64,000 nucleotides of DNA from Caldicellulosiruptor bescii DSM 6725 (GCF_000022325.1 NC_012034.1:1630501-1694500); one strand, 5' to 3'; positions 9,630 through 21,300 are shown, counted from the first letter of the stretch. A program made the numbers and translations. The notes: generated by a model not told the origin, from the letters alone.

Positions 9630-9658
9630 ATTATATACCAATAACATGAATTTAACAA
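9630..9658 (-). promoter_or_regulatory. Sigma-A-like promoter in front of dnaJ
   Basis: On the minus strand TTGTTA (9653-9658) and TATAAT (9630-9635) are separated by 17 bp, close to the sigma-A consensus. The element lies between the hairpin after dnaK and the dnaJ start, about 30 bp upstream of the ATG. No CIRCE sequence is seen here. Confidence 0.65.
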
Positions 9659-9666
9659 ATAATCAT

Positions 9667-9710
9667 AAAAAGGACCAAAGCCATTTTTAAACACTTCATG
9701 ACTTTGGTCC
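9667..9710 (-). terminator. Terminator after dnaK
   Basis: The arms GGACCAAAG (read at 9710-9702 on the minus strand) and CTTTGGTCC (9680-9672) form a perfect 9-bp stem with a 21-nt loop, and a T5 run follows. It separates hrcA-grpE-dnaK from dnaJ and may be only partly efficient. Confidence 0.75.
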
Positions 9711-9734
9711 CCTACCTTGTTTTTATCACAGTCT

Positions 9735-11603
<1,869 letters not shown>

Positions 11604-11609
11604 TTAAAT

Positions 11610-12293
11610 TTAATTAGCATTTGCAACCTTTACAAGGCTATATCTAATAACTCTATCTTTTATCTTGTAACCTTTTTGAAATTCTTCAATTACAACATTT
11701 TTACCGTACCTTTCATCTTCAACATGCATAATTGCATTGTGAAGGTACGGGTCAAATTCTTTATTCAAAGCCTCAATTGGCTCAACACCAAGTTTTGAAA
11801 AGATATCATCAATCTGTTTTTTTATCATTTCGAGTCCCTTTAAAAGTTCATCATTTGTGTCTTTTGAATTTTTTGCAGAGTCAATTGCTCTTTCAAAGTT
11901 GTCAACAATCGGAAGGAGTTTTCCAACAACATCAGCAACAACTTCATAATACATATTCTCTTTATCTTTTGCTATTCTCTTTTTATAGTTATCAAAATCA
12001 GCAGCTATTCTTTGACATAGACTTTTGTACTCTTCAACCTCCCTTTCTTTCTCTTCAAGCTGCTTTTTTAAAGTTTCCACAGTGTCCTCTTGGTGAGGCT
12101 CAACCTCAATATCTTCACTACTTTCATTTGACCCATCATTTTCCTGTGTTTTTGCTGCGTCCTCTTGAGGTTCTTGAAAATGTTGCATATTCTCATTTTT
12201 TCCCTCGGAATTAGTTTCTTCTAAAGTCTGAGCCTCAGAAGAGTTTACCTCCTCGCTCTTTAGATCTTTGTTTTCCATGTCAAGCATCTTCAC
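11610..12293 (-). CDS. grpE: Nucleotide exchange factor GrpE
   Basis: GrpE releases ADP from DnaK. The first 70 or so residues are acidic and low-complexity. A long coiled coil follows (VETLKKQLEEKEREVEEYKSL region), and then the conserved beta-domain with YDPYLHNAIMHVEDE-like sequence and a C-terminal YKIKDRVIRYSLVKVA. At 227 residues it is slightly long because of the acidic N-terminus. The start is GTG at 12293, six bases after GAGG; an ATG two codons later is possible. It sits between hrcA and dnaK. Confidence 0.95.
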   Translation of the reverse strand: MKMLDMENKDLKSEEVNSSEAQTLEETNSEGKNENMQHFQEPQEDAAKTQENDGSNESSEDIEVEPHQEDTVETLKKQLEEKEREVEEYKSLCQRIAADFDNYKKRIAKDKENMYYEVVADVVGKLLPIVDNFERAIDSAKNSKDTNDELLKGLEMIKKQIDDIFSKLGVEPIEALNKEFDPYLHNAIMHVEDERYGKNVVIEEFQKGYKIKDRVIRYSLVKVANAN

Positions 12294-12309
12294 AAATCAC
12301 CTCTTTAAT

Positions 12310-13341
12310 TTATTCTGTAAAAAGTCTTGTCAAAATATCAGATAAAGTGTCACAAATGTAATCAATCAGTGAAACTGTCTGAGAATATCTCAGTCTTTTT
12401 GGACCAATTATACCTATTGAACCGGCAATACTGTCACCTATTCTGTAAGTGGAAAGAACAACACTGCACTCTTTTAAATCCTCTATTGGATTTTCTGTAC
12501 CAATTCTGATGGTTATATGTTCATGCATTGCAGAGTTTATTATTTGTCTTAGCATCTCCTTTTGCTCAAATATATGCAGGAATATCTTTGCCTTCAAAAC
12601 ATCACTAAACTCAGGAAAATCAAACATGTTCTTAATTCCACTTAAAACAACTTCTGTGCTGTCAGCTGCACTGATTGTGCGCAGTACATTTTCAATTATT
12701 GGTGACAAGATTGTCTTGTTTTTGCCAAGTATGTTTTCAATCTCAAGCACAATTTTTTGGTCAATATCTTCAAGTCTAAGCCCACTTAGTTTCTCATTAA
12801 GGATATTTGATATATATATAAAATCTTTTATGTCTACATTTTCTGGTTTGTCCAAGAGAATATCTTTTACAAGACCTGTGTTTGTCACTAAAATTAGTAT
12901 ATATCTTTTGGTGTCAACTGGTACAAGCTGAAGATACTTTATAAAGCTCTTTTTAACATTTGGTGTTGAAATTACTGCTGTGTAGTTTGTAAGGTTAGAT
13001 ATTATCTTTGCAATGTTCTCCATATATTCGTTTATTTCATTGAATTTGATATCAAGTTGCGACCTTATAAATTCAACTTGCTGTGGCGAAAGCCTTGATA
13101 CCTTCATCAGCTCATCAACATAATACCTGTAGCCCTTATCTGAAGGAATTCTACCAGCTGACGTGTGGGGCTGCTCTAAGTATCCCATCTCCTCTAAGTC
13201 TGACATTTCGTTTCTGATTGTAGCAGAAGAAATACCAAAAATGTATTTCTTTGCAATTGTCCTTGAACCAACAGGTTCACCTGTATTTATATAATCATCT
13301 ATGATAGCTTCAAGTATTCTTCTTTTTCTTTCATCCAACAT
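12310..13341 (-). CDS. hrcA: Heat-inducible transcription repressor HrcA
   Basis: HrcA binds CIRCE and represses dnaK-type operons; GroEL keeps it active. The protein starts MLDERKRRILEAII, as family members do. A winged-helix DNA-binding region covers about residues 1-75 (SSATIRNEMSDLEEMGYLEQPHTSAGRIP), followed by the GAF-like dimerisation and inserted domains. I prefer the ATG at 13341, eight bases after AAGG, over the GTG at 13350 that overlaps the ribosome-binding site. A perfect CIRCE lies 17 bp upstream, so the operon is very probably autoregulated. Confidence 0.96.
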   Translation of the reverse strand: MLDERKRRILEAIIDDYINTGEPVGSRTIAKKYIFGISSATIRNEMSDLEEMGYLEQPHTSAGRIPSDKGYRYYVDELMKVSRLSPQQVEFIRSQLDIKFNEINEYMENIAKIISNLTNYTAVISTPNVKKSFIKYLQLVPVDTKRYILILVTNTGLVKDILLDKPENVDIKDFIYISNILNEKLSGLRLEDIDQKIVLEIENILGKNKTILSPIIENVLRTISAADSTEVVLSGIKNMFDFPEFSDVLKAKIFLHIFEQKEMLRQIINSAMHEHITIRIGTENPIEDLKECSVVLSTYRIGDSIAGSIGIIGPKRLRYSQTVSLIDYICDTLSDILTRLFTE

Positions 13342-13357
13342 TTTCCTCACCTTACTG

Positions 13358-13384
13358 TTAGCACTCTCTGTTGATGAGTGCTAA
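13358..13384 (-). promoter_or_regulatory. CIRCE operator (HrcA-binding site)
   Basis: TTAGCACTC (13358-13366), nine spacer bases and GAGTGCTAA (13376-13384) match the CIRCE consensus without a mismatch. It lies between the promoter and the start of hrcA. Confidence 0.97.
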
Positions 13385-13395
13385 TTCTAAGATAT

Positions 13396-13424
13396 AAGAT
13401 ATCACTTGAGTAGATTTTTGTCAA
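13396..13424 (-). promoter_or_regulatory. Sigma-A promoter of the hrcA-grpE-dnaK operon
   Basis: On the minus strand, a consensus -35 TTGACA (13419-13424) and a -10 TATCTT (13396-13401) are 17 bp apart. CIRCE begins 11 bp downstream of the -10, covering the likely transcription start, as expected for HrcA repression. Confidence 0.8.
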
Positions 13425-13451
13425 GTATATTTTTGACTTTCTTTGACCTTT

Positions 13452-14582
13452 TTAAACAAACTCCATCCACACTAAATTTGCAAGGTCAATTCCTCTCTCT
13501 GTAAGTCTCAAATAATTGTTACTTACCTCTATCAATCCATATTTTTTCAGTTTCTCAATTTGAGAGTTGTACTTTCTTTCAAACTCTACGCCAAATCTTT
13601 TTCTAAATTCCTCAAGGGATAATCCTTCTATCTTTCTCAGCCCTAATATAATAAATTCCTTTTCCCTTTCTTCACATGAAATAATTTCTTTTTCTTCAAT
13701 AGCTAAACCATTTTCTTTTATTTTCTTAACATATTCGTTTATATTAGAAGTATTATAATACCTGCAACCATTAAAAAATGAATGAGCTGCACAGCCAACT
13801 CCAATGTATTCCTCTACATTCCAGTATTTCAAGTTGTGTTTGCACTCAAAACCTTTCTTAGCGAAATTAGAGATCTCATAATGATAAATTCCAATCTCAG
13901 AAAGTATTCTTTTTGCCCACCAGAACATTCTTCTTTCTTCATCTTCGCTTGGCAACAAGCTCTTATACTCTTCATATCTTTCAAAAAGAAATGTCCCCTC
14001 TTCTATCTTCAGTGAATAAATTGACACATGAGGCGGTGAAAATTCCAAAAGTGTATTGAGTGTTTGCATAAAACTTTTAAAAGTCTGATATGGAAGACCT
14101 GTGATAACATCAACGCTAAAATTTTCAAAATATAAAGGTACTCTACTTAAAATCTTAAGCGCAACCTCAGAGTCATGGACTCTACCAATTGCTCTCAGTT
14201 CTACATCGTTTAGCGACTGTATCCCTATACTTAGCCTGTTTACTCCTGCCAAGCTGTAACTTTGAAGTTTCTTATGTGTGATACTCTCAGGATTTGCTTC
14301 GATGGTTATCTCGCAGTTGCTTTTAATCTTGAAATTTGAACATATAAATTCTAATAGTTTCAAGATATAATTTGCAGAAATAGAAGAAGGTGTACCACCC
14401 CCTAAATAAATTGTGTCTATCTCTATATCATAATTTTCTTTATAATAAATTAATTCATTTTCAAGCGCGCTAAAATATGCAAAAATCACATCATCATTGA
14501 CATTTTCATATGACACAAAATCACAGTAATAACACTTTCTTTTACAAAATGGAACGTGAATATATAGTCCTATATTTCTCAA
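13452..14582 (-). CDS. hemW: Radical SAM HemW (coproporphyrinogen oxidase-like; haem chaperone)
   Basis: The 376-residue protein has the HemN/HemW-type cluster motif CKRKCYYCDF (C13, C17, C20), which binds a [4Fe-4S] cluster. YLGGGTPSS and the later ANPESIT and RLSIGIQSLND stretches are hallmarks of the HemN/HemW family. The short N-terminus without the HemN extension favours HemW, a haem-binding protein, rather than a true oxygen-independent coproporphyrinogen oxidase. It lies between lepA and hrcA, an order common in Firmicutes. Transcription probably continues from lepA. Confidence 0.92.
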   Translation of the reverse strand: MRNIGLYIHVPFCKRKCYYCDFVSYENVNDDVIFAYFSALENELIYYKENYDIEIDTIYLGGGTPSSISANYILKLLEFICSNFKIKSNCEITIEANPESITHKKLQSYSLAGVNRLSIGIQSLNDVELRAIGRVHDSEVALKILSRVPLYFENFSVDVITGLPYQTFKSFMQTLNTLLEFSPPHVSIYSLKIEEGTFLFERYEEYKSLLPSEDEERRMFWWAKRILSEIGIYHYEISNFAKKGFECKHNLKYWNVEEYIGVGCAAHSFFNGCRYYNTSNINEYVKKIKENGLAIEEKEIISCEEREKEFIILGLRKIEGLSLEEFRKRFGVEFERKYNSQIEKLKKYGLIEVSNNYLRLTERGIDLANLVWMEFV

Positions 14583-14621
14583 TTGTGGCTTGCACTTCCT
14601 TTTTTATTTTAACCAAATGGT

Positions 14622-16430
14622 TTAGTCTTCAAGCTTTAAAACAGCCATAAATGCCTCCTGCGGTATCTCAACCTCTCCTACCTGTTTCATTCGCTTTTTA
14701 CCTTCTTTTTGCTTCTCTAAAAGCTTTTTCTTTCTTGTAACGTCACCGCCATAACACTTAGCAAGCACATCTTTTCGCAAAGCTTTTACTGTTTCTCTTG
14801 CTATAACCTTGCTGCCAATACAAGCCTGAATTGGTATTTCAAATAAGTGCCGCGGAATCTCCTCTTTTAACTTCTCAACAATTCTTCTTGCCCTTTGATA
14901 AGCTTTATCCTTATGAACAATAAACGAAAGCGCGTCAACAACCTCGCCTTTTATCATAATGTCAAGCTTTACAAGCTTTGACTCAGCATAACCTATAAAT
15001 TCATAATCAAATGAAGCATAACCTTTTGACCTTGACTTTAGAGCATCGAAAAAGTCATACACAATCTCCATAAGAGGCATCTCATAAGTGAGAATAACAC
15101 GTGTTGTCTCAATATATGACATGTCTTTAAAAATTCCTCTTCTTTCCTGGCACAGCTCCATCACGCTACCTACAAATTCGTTCGGTACCATGATAGTTGC
15201 CTTTACCATTGGTTCTTCCATCTTGGCAATCTCGTTCGGGGGTGGCAGTTTTGTTGGATTGTCAATGTACAAAACCTCACCATCTGTCTTTGTAACTTTA
15301 AATACAACAGAAGGTGCTGTTGTGATTATGTTCAAATCATATTCCCTCTCAAGCCTTTCTTGAACAATCTCCATATGCAAAAGTCCAAGAAATCCACATC
15401 TAAAACCAAAACCGAGCGCTGCTGAGCTTTCTGGTTCAAAAAACAACGCTGCATCGTTGAGCTGAAGCTTTTCTAAAGCTTCTTTTAGCTCCTCGTACTT
15501 TGTATCTCCTGTTGGATAAATTCCACAGAACACCATTGGGTTTAATCTTCTAAAGCCCGGCAGAGGCTCATCAGCTGGATTGTTCGCATCAGTTATGGTA
15601 TCACCAACCCTTGTATCTCTCACTGTCTTAATTGACGCTGCAATGTAACCAACATCCCCGGCTCTTAGCTCCTCGCACGGGATTAGCATTCCAGGTTTAA
15701 AATATCCTACCTCTGTCACAGTAAACTGAGCACCAGTTGACATCATCTTAATGGTCATATTAGGTTTCACAACCCCGTCAAACACCCTCACATATGCCAA
15801 AACACCTTTGTAGTTGTCATAAAGCGAATCAAAAATTAAAGCTTTTAGCGGTTTTGTATCGTCACCTTTCGGAGGTGGAATGTCTCTTACTATCCGTTCC
15901 AAAACCTCTTCAATGTTAATGCCCATTTTAGCTGAAATGAGCGGTGCATCTGATGCATCAAGTCCGATCACATCTTCTATTTCTTTTTTGACCTCTTCAG
16001 GTCTTGCACTTGGTAGGTCAATCTTGTTTATAACAGGTATTATCTCTAAGTTGTGCTCAAGTGCAAGATAGACATTTGCAAGCGTCTGTGCTTCAATACC
16101 TTGGGTTGCATCAACAACCAAAATTGCACCTTCACAGGCAGCAAGGCTTCGTGAAACTTCATAGGTAAAGTCTACATGACCAGGTGTATCTATAAGATGA
16201 AATGTATATTCTTTGCCATCCTTTGCTTTGTAGTTGAGCCTTACCGCCTGGGCTTTTATGGTAATTCCTCTTTCTCTTTCTATGTCCATGGTGTCAAGTA
16301 CCTGGTCCTGCATCTCTCTTTCTGTGAGTGCTCCTGTGAGCTCAATTATTCTGTCAGCCAAGGTTGACTTCCCATGGTCTATGTGAGCTATTATGCAAAA
16401 GTTACGAATTCTGTCCTGTCTTCTCTCCAC
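14622..16430 (-). CDS. lepA: Elongation factor 4 (back-translocating GTPase LepA)
   Basis: LepA is a translational GTPase that affects ribosome movement and assembly. G motifs are [14 protein letters not shown] (G1), RERGITIKA (G2), DTPGHVDF (G3) and NKIDLP (G4). EF-G-like domains II, III and V follow, with the LepA-specific C-terminal domain including [19 protein letters not shown]. The length of 602 residues is standard. Confidence 0.97.
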
Positions 16431-16465
16431 CTCAGTATAATCCCCCTACGCACAAAAAATTTTGT

Positions 16466-17713
16466 TTATTGCACATTTTTAAGCCATTTATCAACATCTT
16501 CAAGCAGTTTTTTGGCATAATTAATGTAGGATGTCTTTATATCAGTTCTATTTAAAATGTCTTTTGCTTTAAGAACAATAAAATCATAGTAACTTGCATT
16601 CCTTCTTGTCTTTCTAAAGATATATATTGGCTCAACTGATATCTTTTTAGTAAGCTTATTTTCTTTTTTAACAAGATCAAGTCTCACTGTCAAACCAAAT
16701 CTATTGTATGGAAAAATAACTGTCTGGTCGCACAGGAAATTACCAAGCGAATAAAATACTATCCCCTCTTTTATATTGCCTGACTCATCCTCAACCTTAA
16801 CCTTTTCAAACGGCTGAATTGTATGAGTATGAGTACCAATTACAATATCAACACCATTCTTTATAAGCTCTTTTGCAAACTCTTTCTGCTCAAAACTAAC
16901 TGAGTTTGAATTTTCAACTCCCCAGTTTGCACATGCTATTATAATGTCACAGTTGAGTCCTTTCAAGTACTCAATCTCATTTTGTATCTCATCCTTGTCA
17001 AGAAGACTAACAAAATCTTTATAAGTAGAGCTTCCTCCCAAATAGACTGATGAAAGCTCTTTTGTGAACGCAGCAACGCCAATTCTTATGTTGTTTATAT
17101 CAAAAAACTTTGAGGTATGATCTTCCTGAGAAAGCTTAACGCCTACTGTTTCAATCTTTGCCTCTTTCAAATTATTTATTGTTTTCTTCAAACTTTCCAC
17201 CTTTCCATCAAATATATGCGATGATGAAAGTACCGCAAGATTAAATCCAGCTGACTTGAGCACATCTAAAGCCTCTTTTGGAGCGTTGTATTTCCCATAT
17301 GTTGAAACAGGAATATTGTCAGTAATTGTGCTGTCAAACTTGAAAATACTAAGGTCTGCATAAGTGATATCTTTAACGTTTTCCAAGATGTCCCCGAATA
17401 CATAATTCTGAGATTGCCTGTCATAATAAGATTTTAAAAGATAGCCGTTGAAAAACACATCTCCTGCCATAAATAAACTTGCCTTGTATTCTTTTGGTTG
17501 GGACTTAAGCTTAACAGACAAAGAATTGTTTTTAGCAGAAGTATTCTTATTCTGCTGTGTCTTTGGCAAAGTCTTTTGCTGAGGTTTTCTGGAAACCTCT
17601 TCTGAGACAGGAATGTATTTTTTGATGTACATGTTTTCATAGTAAAAAAGAGCATTTATGCCTATCAAAAGTATTATGATAAACGACCCCAATGCATATA
17701 AAAGCTTTCTCAT
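16466..17713 (-). CDS. CapA/PGA_cap-family membrane-anchored metallophosphoesterase-like protein
   Basis: This 415-residue protein has one N-terminal membrane segment (about residues 5-24), a low-complexity Lys/Ser linker and a PGA_cap (CapA) domain of the calcineurin-like fold. Metal-site motifs are FMAGDVFFNG, CANWGVENS, IGTHTHTIQPFE and YSLGNFLCD. Members act in poly-gamma-glutamate capsule formation or similar envelope processes. No capsule partner (CapB or CapC) is present, so the substrate is unknown. The start overlaps the end of the rluA-like gene by 4 bp, so the two are coupled. Confidence 0.8.
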   Translation of the reverse strand: MRKLLYALGSFIIILLIGINALFYYENMYIKKYIPVSEEVSRKPQQKTLPKTQQNKNTSAKNNSLSVKLKSQPKEYKASLFMAGDVFFNGYLLKSYYDRQSQNYVFGDILENVKDITYADLSIFKFDSTITDNIPVSTYGKYNAPKEALDVLKSAGFNLAVLSSSHIFDGKVESLKKTINNLKEAKIETVGVKLSQEDHTSKFFDINNIRIGVAAFTKELSSVYLGGSSTYKDFVSLLDKDEIQNEIEYLKGLNCDIIIACANWGVENSNSVSFEQKEFAKELIKNGVDIVIGTHTHTIQPFEKVKVEDESGNIKEGIVFYSLGNFLCDQTVIFPYNRFGLTVRLDLVKKENKLTKKISVEPIYIFRKTRRNASYYDFIVLKAKDILNRTDIKTSYINYAKKLLEDVDKWLKNVQ

Positions 17714-18669
17714 ATCTCCAGCCCTCTTTCTTTATATACGTTTATTGAAGAAAAACCTTCGATATCAACCGGGAATTCTACTGTCTCTTTTACTATTTTT
17801 TGACCATCTAAATACCTTAAAATACCTTTCTTCCCAATCTCAAATTTAAGATAATAAGCACACAAGGCTTGCATATCTGCCTTGTACTTTTTATTTAGCT
17901 TCCAATCACCATACTTGCTGTCACCTAAGATGCAAAGCCCAATGTGCGCAAGCTGCGCTCTGATTTGATGGGTTTTACCAGTCTTGATTTCAACATCTAC
18001 AAGCTGCAAGTCATCTTTTTGTCTTACAATCTTATATGCTGTCACCACTTCTGAATAGCCATCTTGTGGAAAGTCAGAAATATATACTTTGCTCTTTTTT
18101 GAATCTTTTTTAAGATAGTGTACAAGTACACCACTTTCTGGCAAATCAGCTTTTTTAGTTATACATAAATACTTCTTTATAATTGCCCTTCTACTCATAT
18201 ATTTTAACATCTCGCTTAAAACTTGTCTATTTTTTGCAATGATCATAAGTCCTGCTGTATTCCTGTCAAGCCTGTGACAAAGCTGAGGAAGTTCATTTTT
18301 AGAGTAATTGTTTTCTATCCAGCTGACAACAGAATACTCATTGTTCGAATCTGGATGTGATGGAATTCCGTATGGTTTGTCAATTACAACAATGTTGTCA
18401 TCCTCGTACACTTTAAGAATCTCCACTTTTTTGTGCTCCAAAAATCTATCTTCTATTTCAAAACTTACAGTGTCTCCAAACCTCAAAACCTCTCCTTTTT
18501 GAGCAGGAAGAAAACTTACAATAATTTCTCCTCGCCTGAGCATTTTAAAAATTAAACTCATTGGAATTGTAGGATATTTCTTTTTTATGGCTTTTTCCAC
18601 TTTTAGCCCTGCCAGCTCTTTATCAACAACAAAATTCACCGTCACTTCTTGATCACTCCCTTTTAACAC
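17710..18669 (-). CDS. RluA-family pseudouridine synthase
   Basis: This 319-residue enzyme isomerises uridine in large-subunit rRNA or tRNA. An N-terminal S4-like region precedes the catalytic domain with CHRLDRNTAGLMIIAK, which contains the catalytic Asp of the RluA family; GKTHQIRAQLAHIG is the second signature. The exact target (RluC- or RluD-type) cannot be read from sequence alone. It opens the minus-strand block and is divergent from the glycosyltransferase gene. Confidence 0.88.
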   Translation of the reverse strand: MLKGSDQEVTVNFVVDKELAGLKVEKAIKKKYPTIPMSLIFKMLRRGEIIVSFLPAQKGEVLRFGDTVSFEIEDRFLEHKKVEILKVYEDDNIVVIDKPYGIPSHPDSNNEYSVVSWIENNYSKNELPQLCHRLDRNTAGLMIIAKNRQVLSEMLKYMSRRAIIKKYLCITKKADLPESGVLVHYLKKDSKKSKVYISDFPQDGYSEVVTAYKIVRQKDDLQLVDVEIKTGKTHQIRAQLAHIGLCILGDSKYGDWKLNKKYKADMQALCAYYLKFEIGKKGILRYLDGQKIVKETVEFPVDIEGFSSINVYKERGLEI

Positions 18670-18693
18670 ATGAGAATACTAATATCATATAAT
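18663..18693 (+). promoter_or_regulatory. Possible promoter of the glycosyltransferase gene
   Basis: TTAACA (18663-18668) and a perfect TATAAT (18688-18693) are 19 bp apart, a little wide. The -10 lies inside the long version of the downstream open frame, which supports the later start codon. Confidence 0.5.
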
Positions 18694-18723
18694 AAAATTG
18701 ACCTAATTGAAAATGAAAAAATC

Positions 18724-19848
18724 ATGAAAATTGGCATTGATGGTAGAGCTGCTAAATGGTATAGGGGTTCCGGTATTGGCACATACACCTATCAGCTTTT
18801 AAATTATATCAAAAAACTCGACAAAGAAAATGAATATTTAATAATCTGGCCTGATAGCTGCGAAACAGAATTTGTACTTGCACAGAATATAAACATCAAC
18901 CTTCTTCCTCAGCAGTTAGATAAGTTCTGGGAAGAAATTATGATAAAAGAGATTATACTTCAAAATGATATTGATATATATCATGTCCCTCAAAATGGTA
19001 TTGGGCTTCCTCTGTCTAAAAAGTGCAGTTACATTATTACTCTGCATGACATAATTCCTTTCAGGCTTCCTGAAACAGTTGGACCGGGCTATTTGAGAAT
19101 ATTTAGAGATGTCGTCCCAAAAATTATAAAAATAACCGACTGCATCATCACTGTATCTGAGTTTTCCAAAAAAGATATTTGCGAATACTTCGACATCCAT
19201 CCATCAAAAGTATTTGTAACATATTTAGCAGCAGAAGACATATATAAGCCCTTACCAGAAGATGAAGTCAAAACCTTTCTTTTGCAAAAATTTAACATTG
19301 ACTTCCCATACATCCTTTATGTAGGTGGTTTTTCGCCGAGGAAAAATCTTAAAAGATTGGTCAAAGCTTATTCCTTAATAAGAGAAAAAATCAAGCACAT
19401 CCATCTTGTTATACCGGGGAAGTTCAGCAGAAGTTATGAGGAAATAAAAAATCTGGTTGAAAATCTTAAGCTCACTTCCCACGTACATTTTCTTTCTTAT
19501 GTGGATGTAGAATTTATGCCATATATATACAACGGTGCTTTGCTTTTTGTATATCCATCGCTGTACGAAGGGTTTGGTCTTCCACCACTTGAGGCAATGG
19601 CTTGCAAAGTCCCGACTATAGTAAGCAACACAACTTGCCTGCCTGAAGTTTTAAAGGATGCTGCCCTGTATGTTGACCCTTATTCCGAAGAAGACATTGC
19701 TCAAAAAATACTGCTTGTATTAGAAAATGTAGAGCTGCGAAATCAGCTTGCTCAAAAGGGTTATTTTCTTTCAAAAAGTTATAGCTGGGAAAAAACAGTT
19801 ATGAATACTTTGAAAATTTACCAGCAAATTTTTTCCTTGAAATATTAA
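18724..19848 (+). CDS. GT4-type (GT-B fold) glycosyltransferase
   Basis: The protein has the layout of retaining glycosyltransferases that use nucleotide sugars: an N-terminal Rossmann-like domain with MKIGIDGRAAKWYRGSGIG and a C-terminal donor-binding domain with YVGGFSPRKNLKRLV and PSLYEGFGLPPLEAMAC, which holds the E-x7-E motif. Acceptor and donor cannot be assigned. I place the start at the ATG at 18724 because the sequence there matches typical family N-termini and because a TATAAT lies between the earlier ATG (18670) and this one. The protein is then 374 residues. A tRNA gene follows. Confidence 0.85.
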   Translation: MKIGIDGRAAKWYRGSGIGTYTYQLLNYIKKLDKENEYLIIWPDSCETEFVLAQNININLLPQQLDKFWEEIMIKEIILQNDIDIYHVPQNGIGLPLSKKCSYIITLHDIIPFRLPETVGPGYLRIFRDVVPKIIKITDCIITVSEFSKKDICEYFDIHPSKVFVTYLAAEDIYKPLPEDEVKTFLLQKFNIDFPYILYVGGFSPRKNLKRLVKAYSLIREKIKHIHLVIPGKFSRSYEEIKNLVENLKLTSHVHFLSYVDVEFMPYIYNGALLFVYPSLYEGFGLPPLEAMACKVPTIVSNTTCLPEVLKDAALYVDPYSEEDIAQKILLVLENVELRNQLAQKGYFLSKSYSWEKTVMNTLKIYQQIFSLKY

Positions 19849-19865
19849 AAAAATTAGAATATAAT
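19837..19865 (+). promoter_or_regulatory. Promoter of the tRNA-Pro gene
   Basis: TTGAAA (19837-19842) and TATAAT (19860-19865) have exact 17-bp spacing and end 23 bp before the tRNA. The -35 overlaps the end of the glycosyltransferase gene. Confidence 0.7.
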
Positions 19866-19888
19866 TGATGATGTAAATAACAAAAGGT

Positions 19889-19967
19889 CGGGGCGTAGCT
19901 CAGTTTGGTTAGAGCGCTAGCTTGGGGTGCTAGAGGTTCGCTGGTTCAAGTCCAGTCGCCCCGACCA
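19889..19967 (+). tRNA. tRNA-Pro (anticodon GGG)
   Basis: A full cloverleaf can be folded. Acceptor stem CGGGGCG pairs with CGCCCCG, the D stem is GCTC/GAGC, and the anticodon stem CTAGC/GCTAG has loop TTGGGGT, so the anticodon is GGG. The T arm is GCTGG-TTCAAGT-CCAGT. The terminal CCA is encoded (19965-19967). The D loop and variable loop each seem one base longer than in many proline tRNAs, giving 79 bases. Confidence 0.95.
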
Positions 19968-19983
19968 TTTTATTTTTTCAAGC

Positions 19984-21144
19984 TCAGCTTTCAAGCCTAA
20001 AAAGCATGCGGAAAATATCAAAAAGATTTCTCTTTTGGACATCCTTCTTTGCAATTAAGTCATACACGCCCAGCAATTTCCCTTCTTGCCATAGTTCTAA
20101 TTTTCCAATCTTCTGTCCAGTTTTAACAGGTGCTGATATTTGCTGAGGCAAGGTTACTTTTGATTCAACTGTACTTTCATCACCTTTTTTAACAATAAGC
20201 TTGACATCTGTGCTCAAAATTGCTTCTACTTCTTTCTCAATTCCATTTTTCACTTTTACCTTCCCAAAACAATATCCTTTAGAATAAGGACTGTACATTG
20301 AAAAATTTGCAAAACCCCAATCCAAAACCTTTGTGGCATCATTAAACCTTGTTTTGCTGTCTGGTGCTCCCATTATAACCGCAATTAAATGAAGACCATT
20401 TCTCAAAGCTGATGCTGAGACACAAAACTTTGCTTTGTCGGTAGAACCTGTTTTGACACCTGTACATCCTCTATAAAACCTCACAAGCTTGTTTGTATTT
20501 GTAAGACCAAATTTGCCTTCTCTTATGGTATCTACCCATGTAGTAAGGTATTTTCTGATGATCTTGTGTTTTAAAAGTTCTCTTGACATTATTGCAACAT
20601 CATATGCGCTGGTGTAATGATTCTCAGCATCAAGTCCATATGGATTTACAAAGTTTGTGTCAAACATTCCAAGTTCTTTTGCTTTTTTGTTCATCATATA
20701 AACAAATTCTTGGACACTTCCTGCAATGTGCTCAGCAAGTGCAACACACGCATCATTTGCTGAGGCAATTGCAATTGATTTTAAAAGCTCTTCAACTGTC
20801 ATCTCTTCATTTTCCTTAAGATAAACTTGAGACCCTCCAAGGCTTGATGCGTTTTGACTTGCAACAACTTTGTCAGAAAGTTTTATCTTACCTTTTTCTA
20901 TTGCTTCACATATCAAAATCATAGTCATTATCTTGGTGATCGACGCTGGAGGAAGTTTTTCATGTGAGTTCTTTTCGTAAAGAATCTTTCCTGTGTCAAA
21001 GTCAACAAGTATTGCTGATTTTGCTGAAATTTCTAAGGACGGTGTTTGGGTTTGAAGGGACTCGCCAAATACTTTCTTACAACCAATATGTGAATTTCCA
21101 AAGAGTAGGAAAATCAAAATTGAAATTGTTATTGCCTTTCTCAC
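19984..21144 (-). CDS. D-alanyl-D-alanine carboxypeptidase (DacF/PBP5-like, S11 family)
   Basis: This secreted, membrane-associated enzyme trims the terminal D-Ala from peptidoglycan stem peptides. Active-site motifs are complete: SITK (S68, K71), SAN (128-130) and KTG (231-233). The first 28 residues or so form a hydrophobic signal peptide. A C-terminal PBP5-like beta domain follows, and the extreme C-terminus (LFDIFRMLFRLES) looks like an amphipathic membrane anchor. The length of 386 residues fits DacA/DacF. Confidence 0.92.
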   Translation of the reverse strand: MRKAITISILIFLLFGNSHIGCKKVFGESLQTQTPSLEISAKSAILVDFDTGKILYEKNSHEKLPPASITKIMTMILICEAIEKGKIKLSDKVVASQNASSLGGSQVYLKENEEMTVEELLKSIAIASANDACVALAEHIAGSVQEFVYMMNKKAKELGMFDTNFVNPYGLDAENHYTSAYDVAIMSRELLKHKIIRKYLTTWVDTIREGKFGLTNTNKLVRFYRGCTGVKTGSTDKAKFCVSASALRNGLHLIAVIMGAPDSKTRFNDATKVLDWGFANFSMYSPYSKGYCFGKVKVKNGIEKEVEAILSTDVKLIVKKGDESTVESKVTLPQQISAPVKTGQKIGKLELWQEGKLLGVYDLIAKKDVQKRNLFDIFRMLFRLES

Positions 21145-21300
21145 CTTGCCATCACCCCAATTCTTTAATTCTCCTACTTTTAAATTATCTGCACATTCAG
21201 CTTAGGTTATTCATTATACATATTCTCAAAAATTTAGATGCATAATACTATTTGTAAAATCTTATTGCAGAGTGAATTAAACTGCATGGGGTGATGATAA

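Noticed and set aside
18670-18723. Upstream ATG as start of the glycosyltransferase
   Set aside because: It has no ribosome-binding site, a TATAAT lies downstream of it, and the family N-terminus begins at the later ATG.
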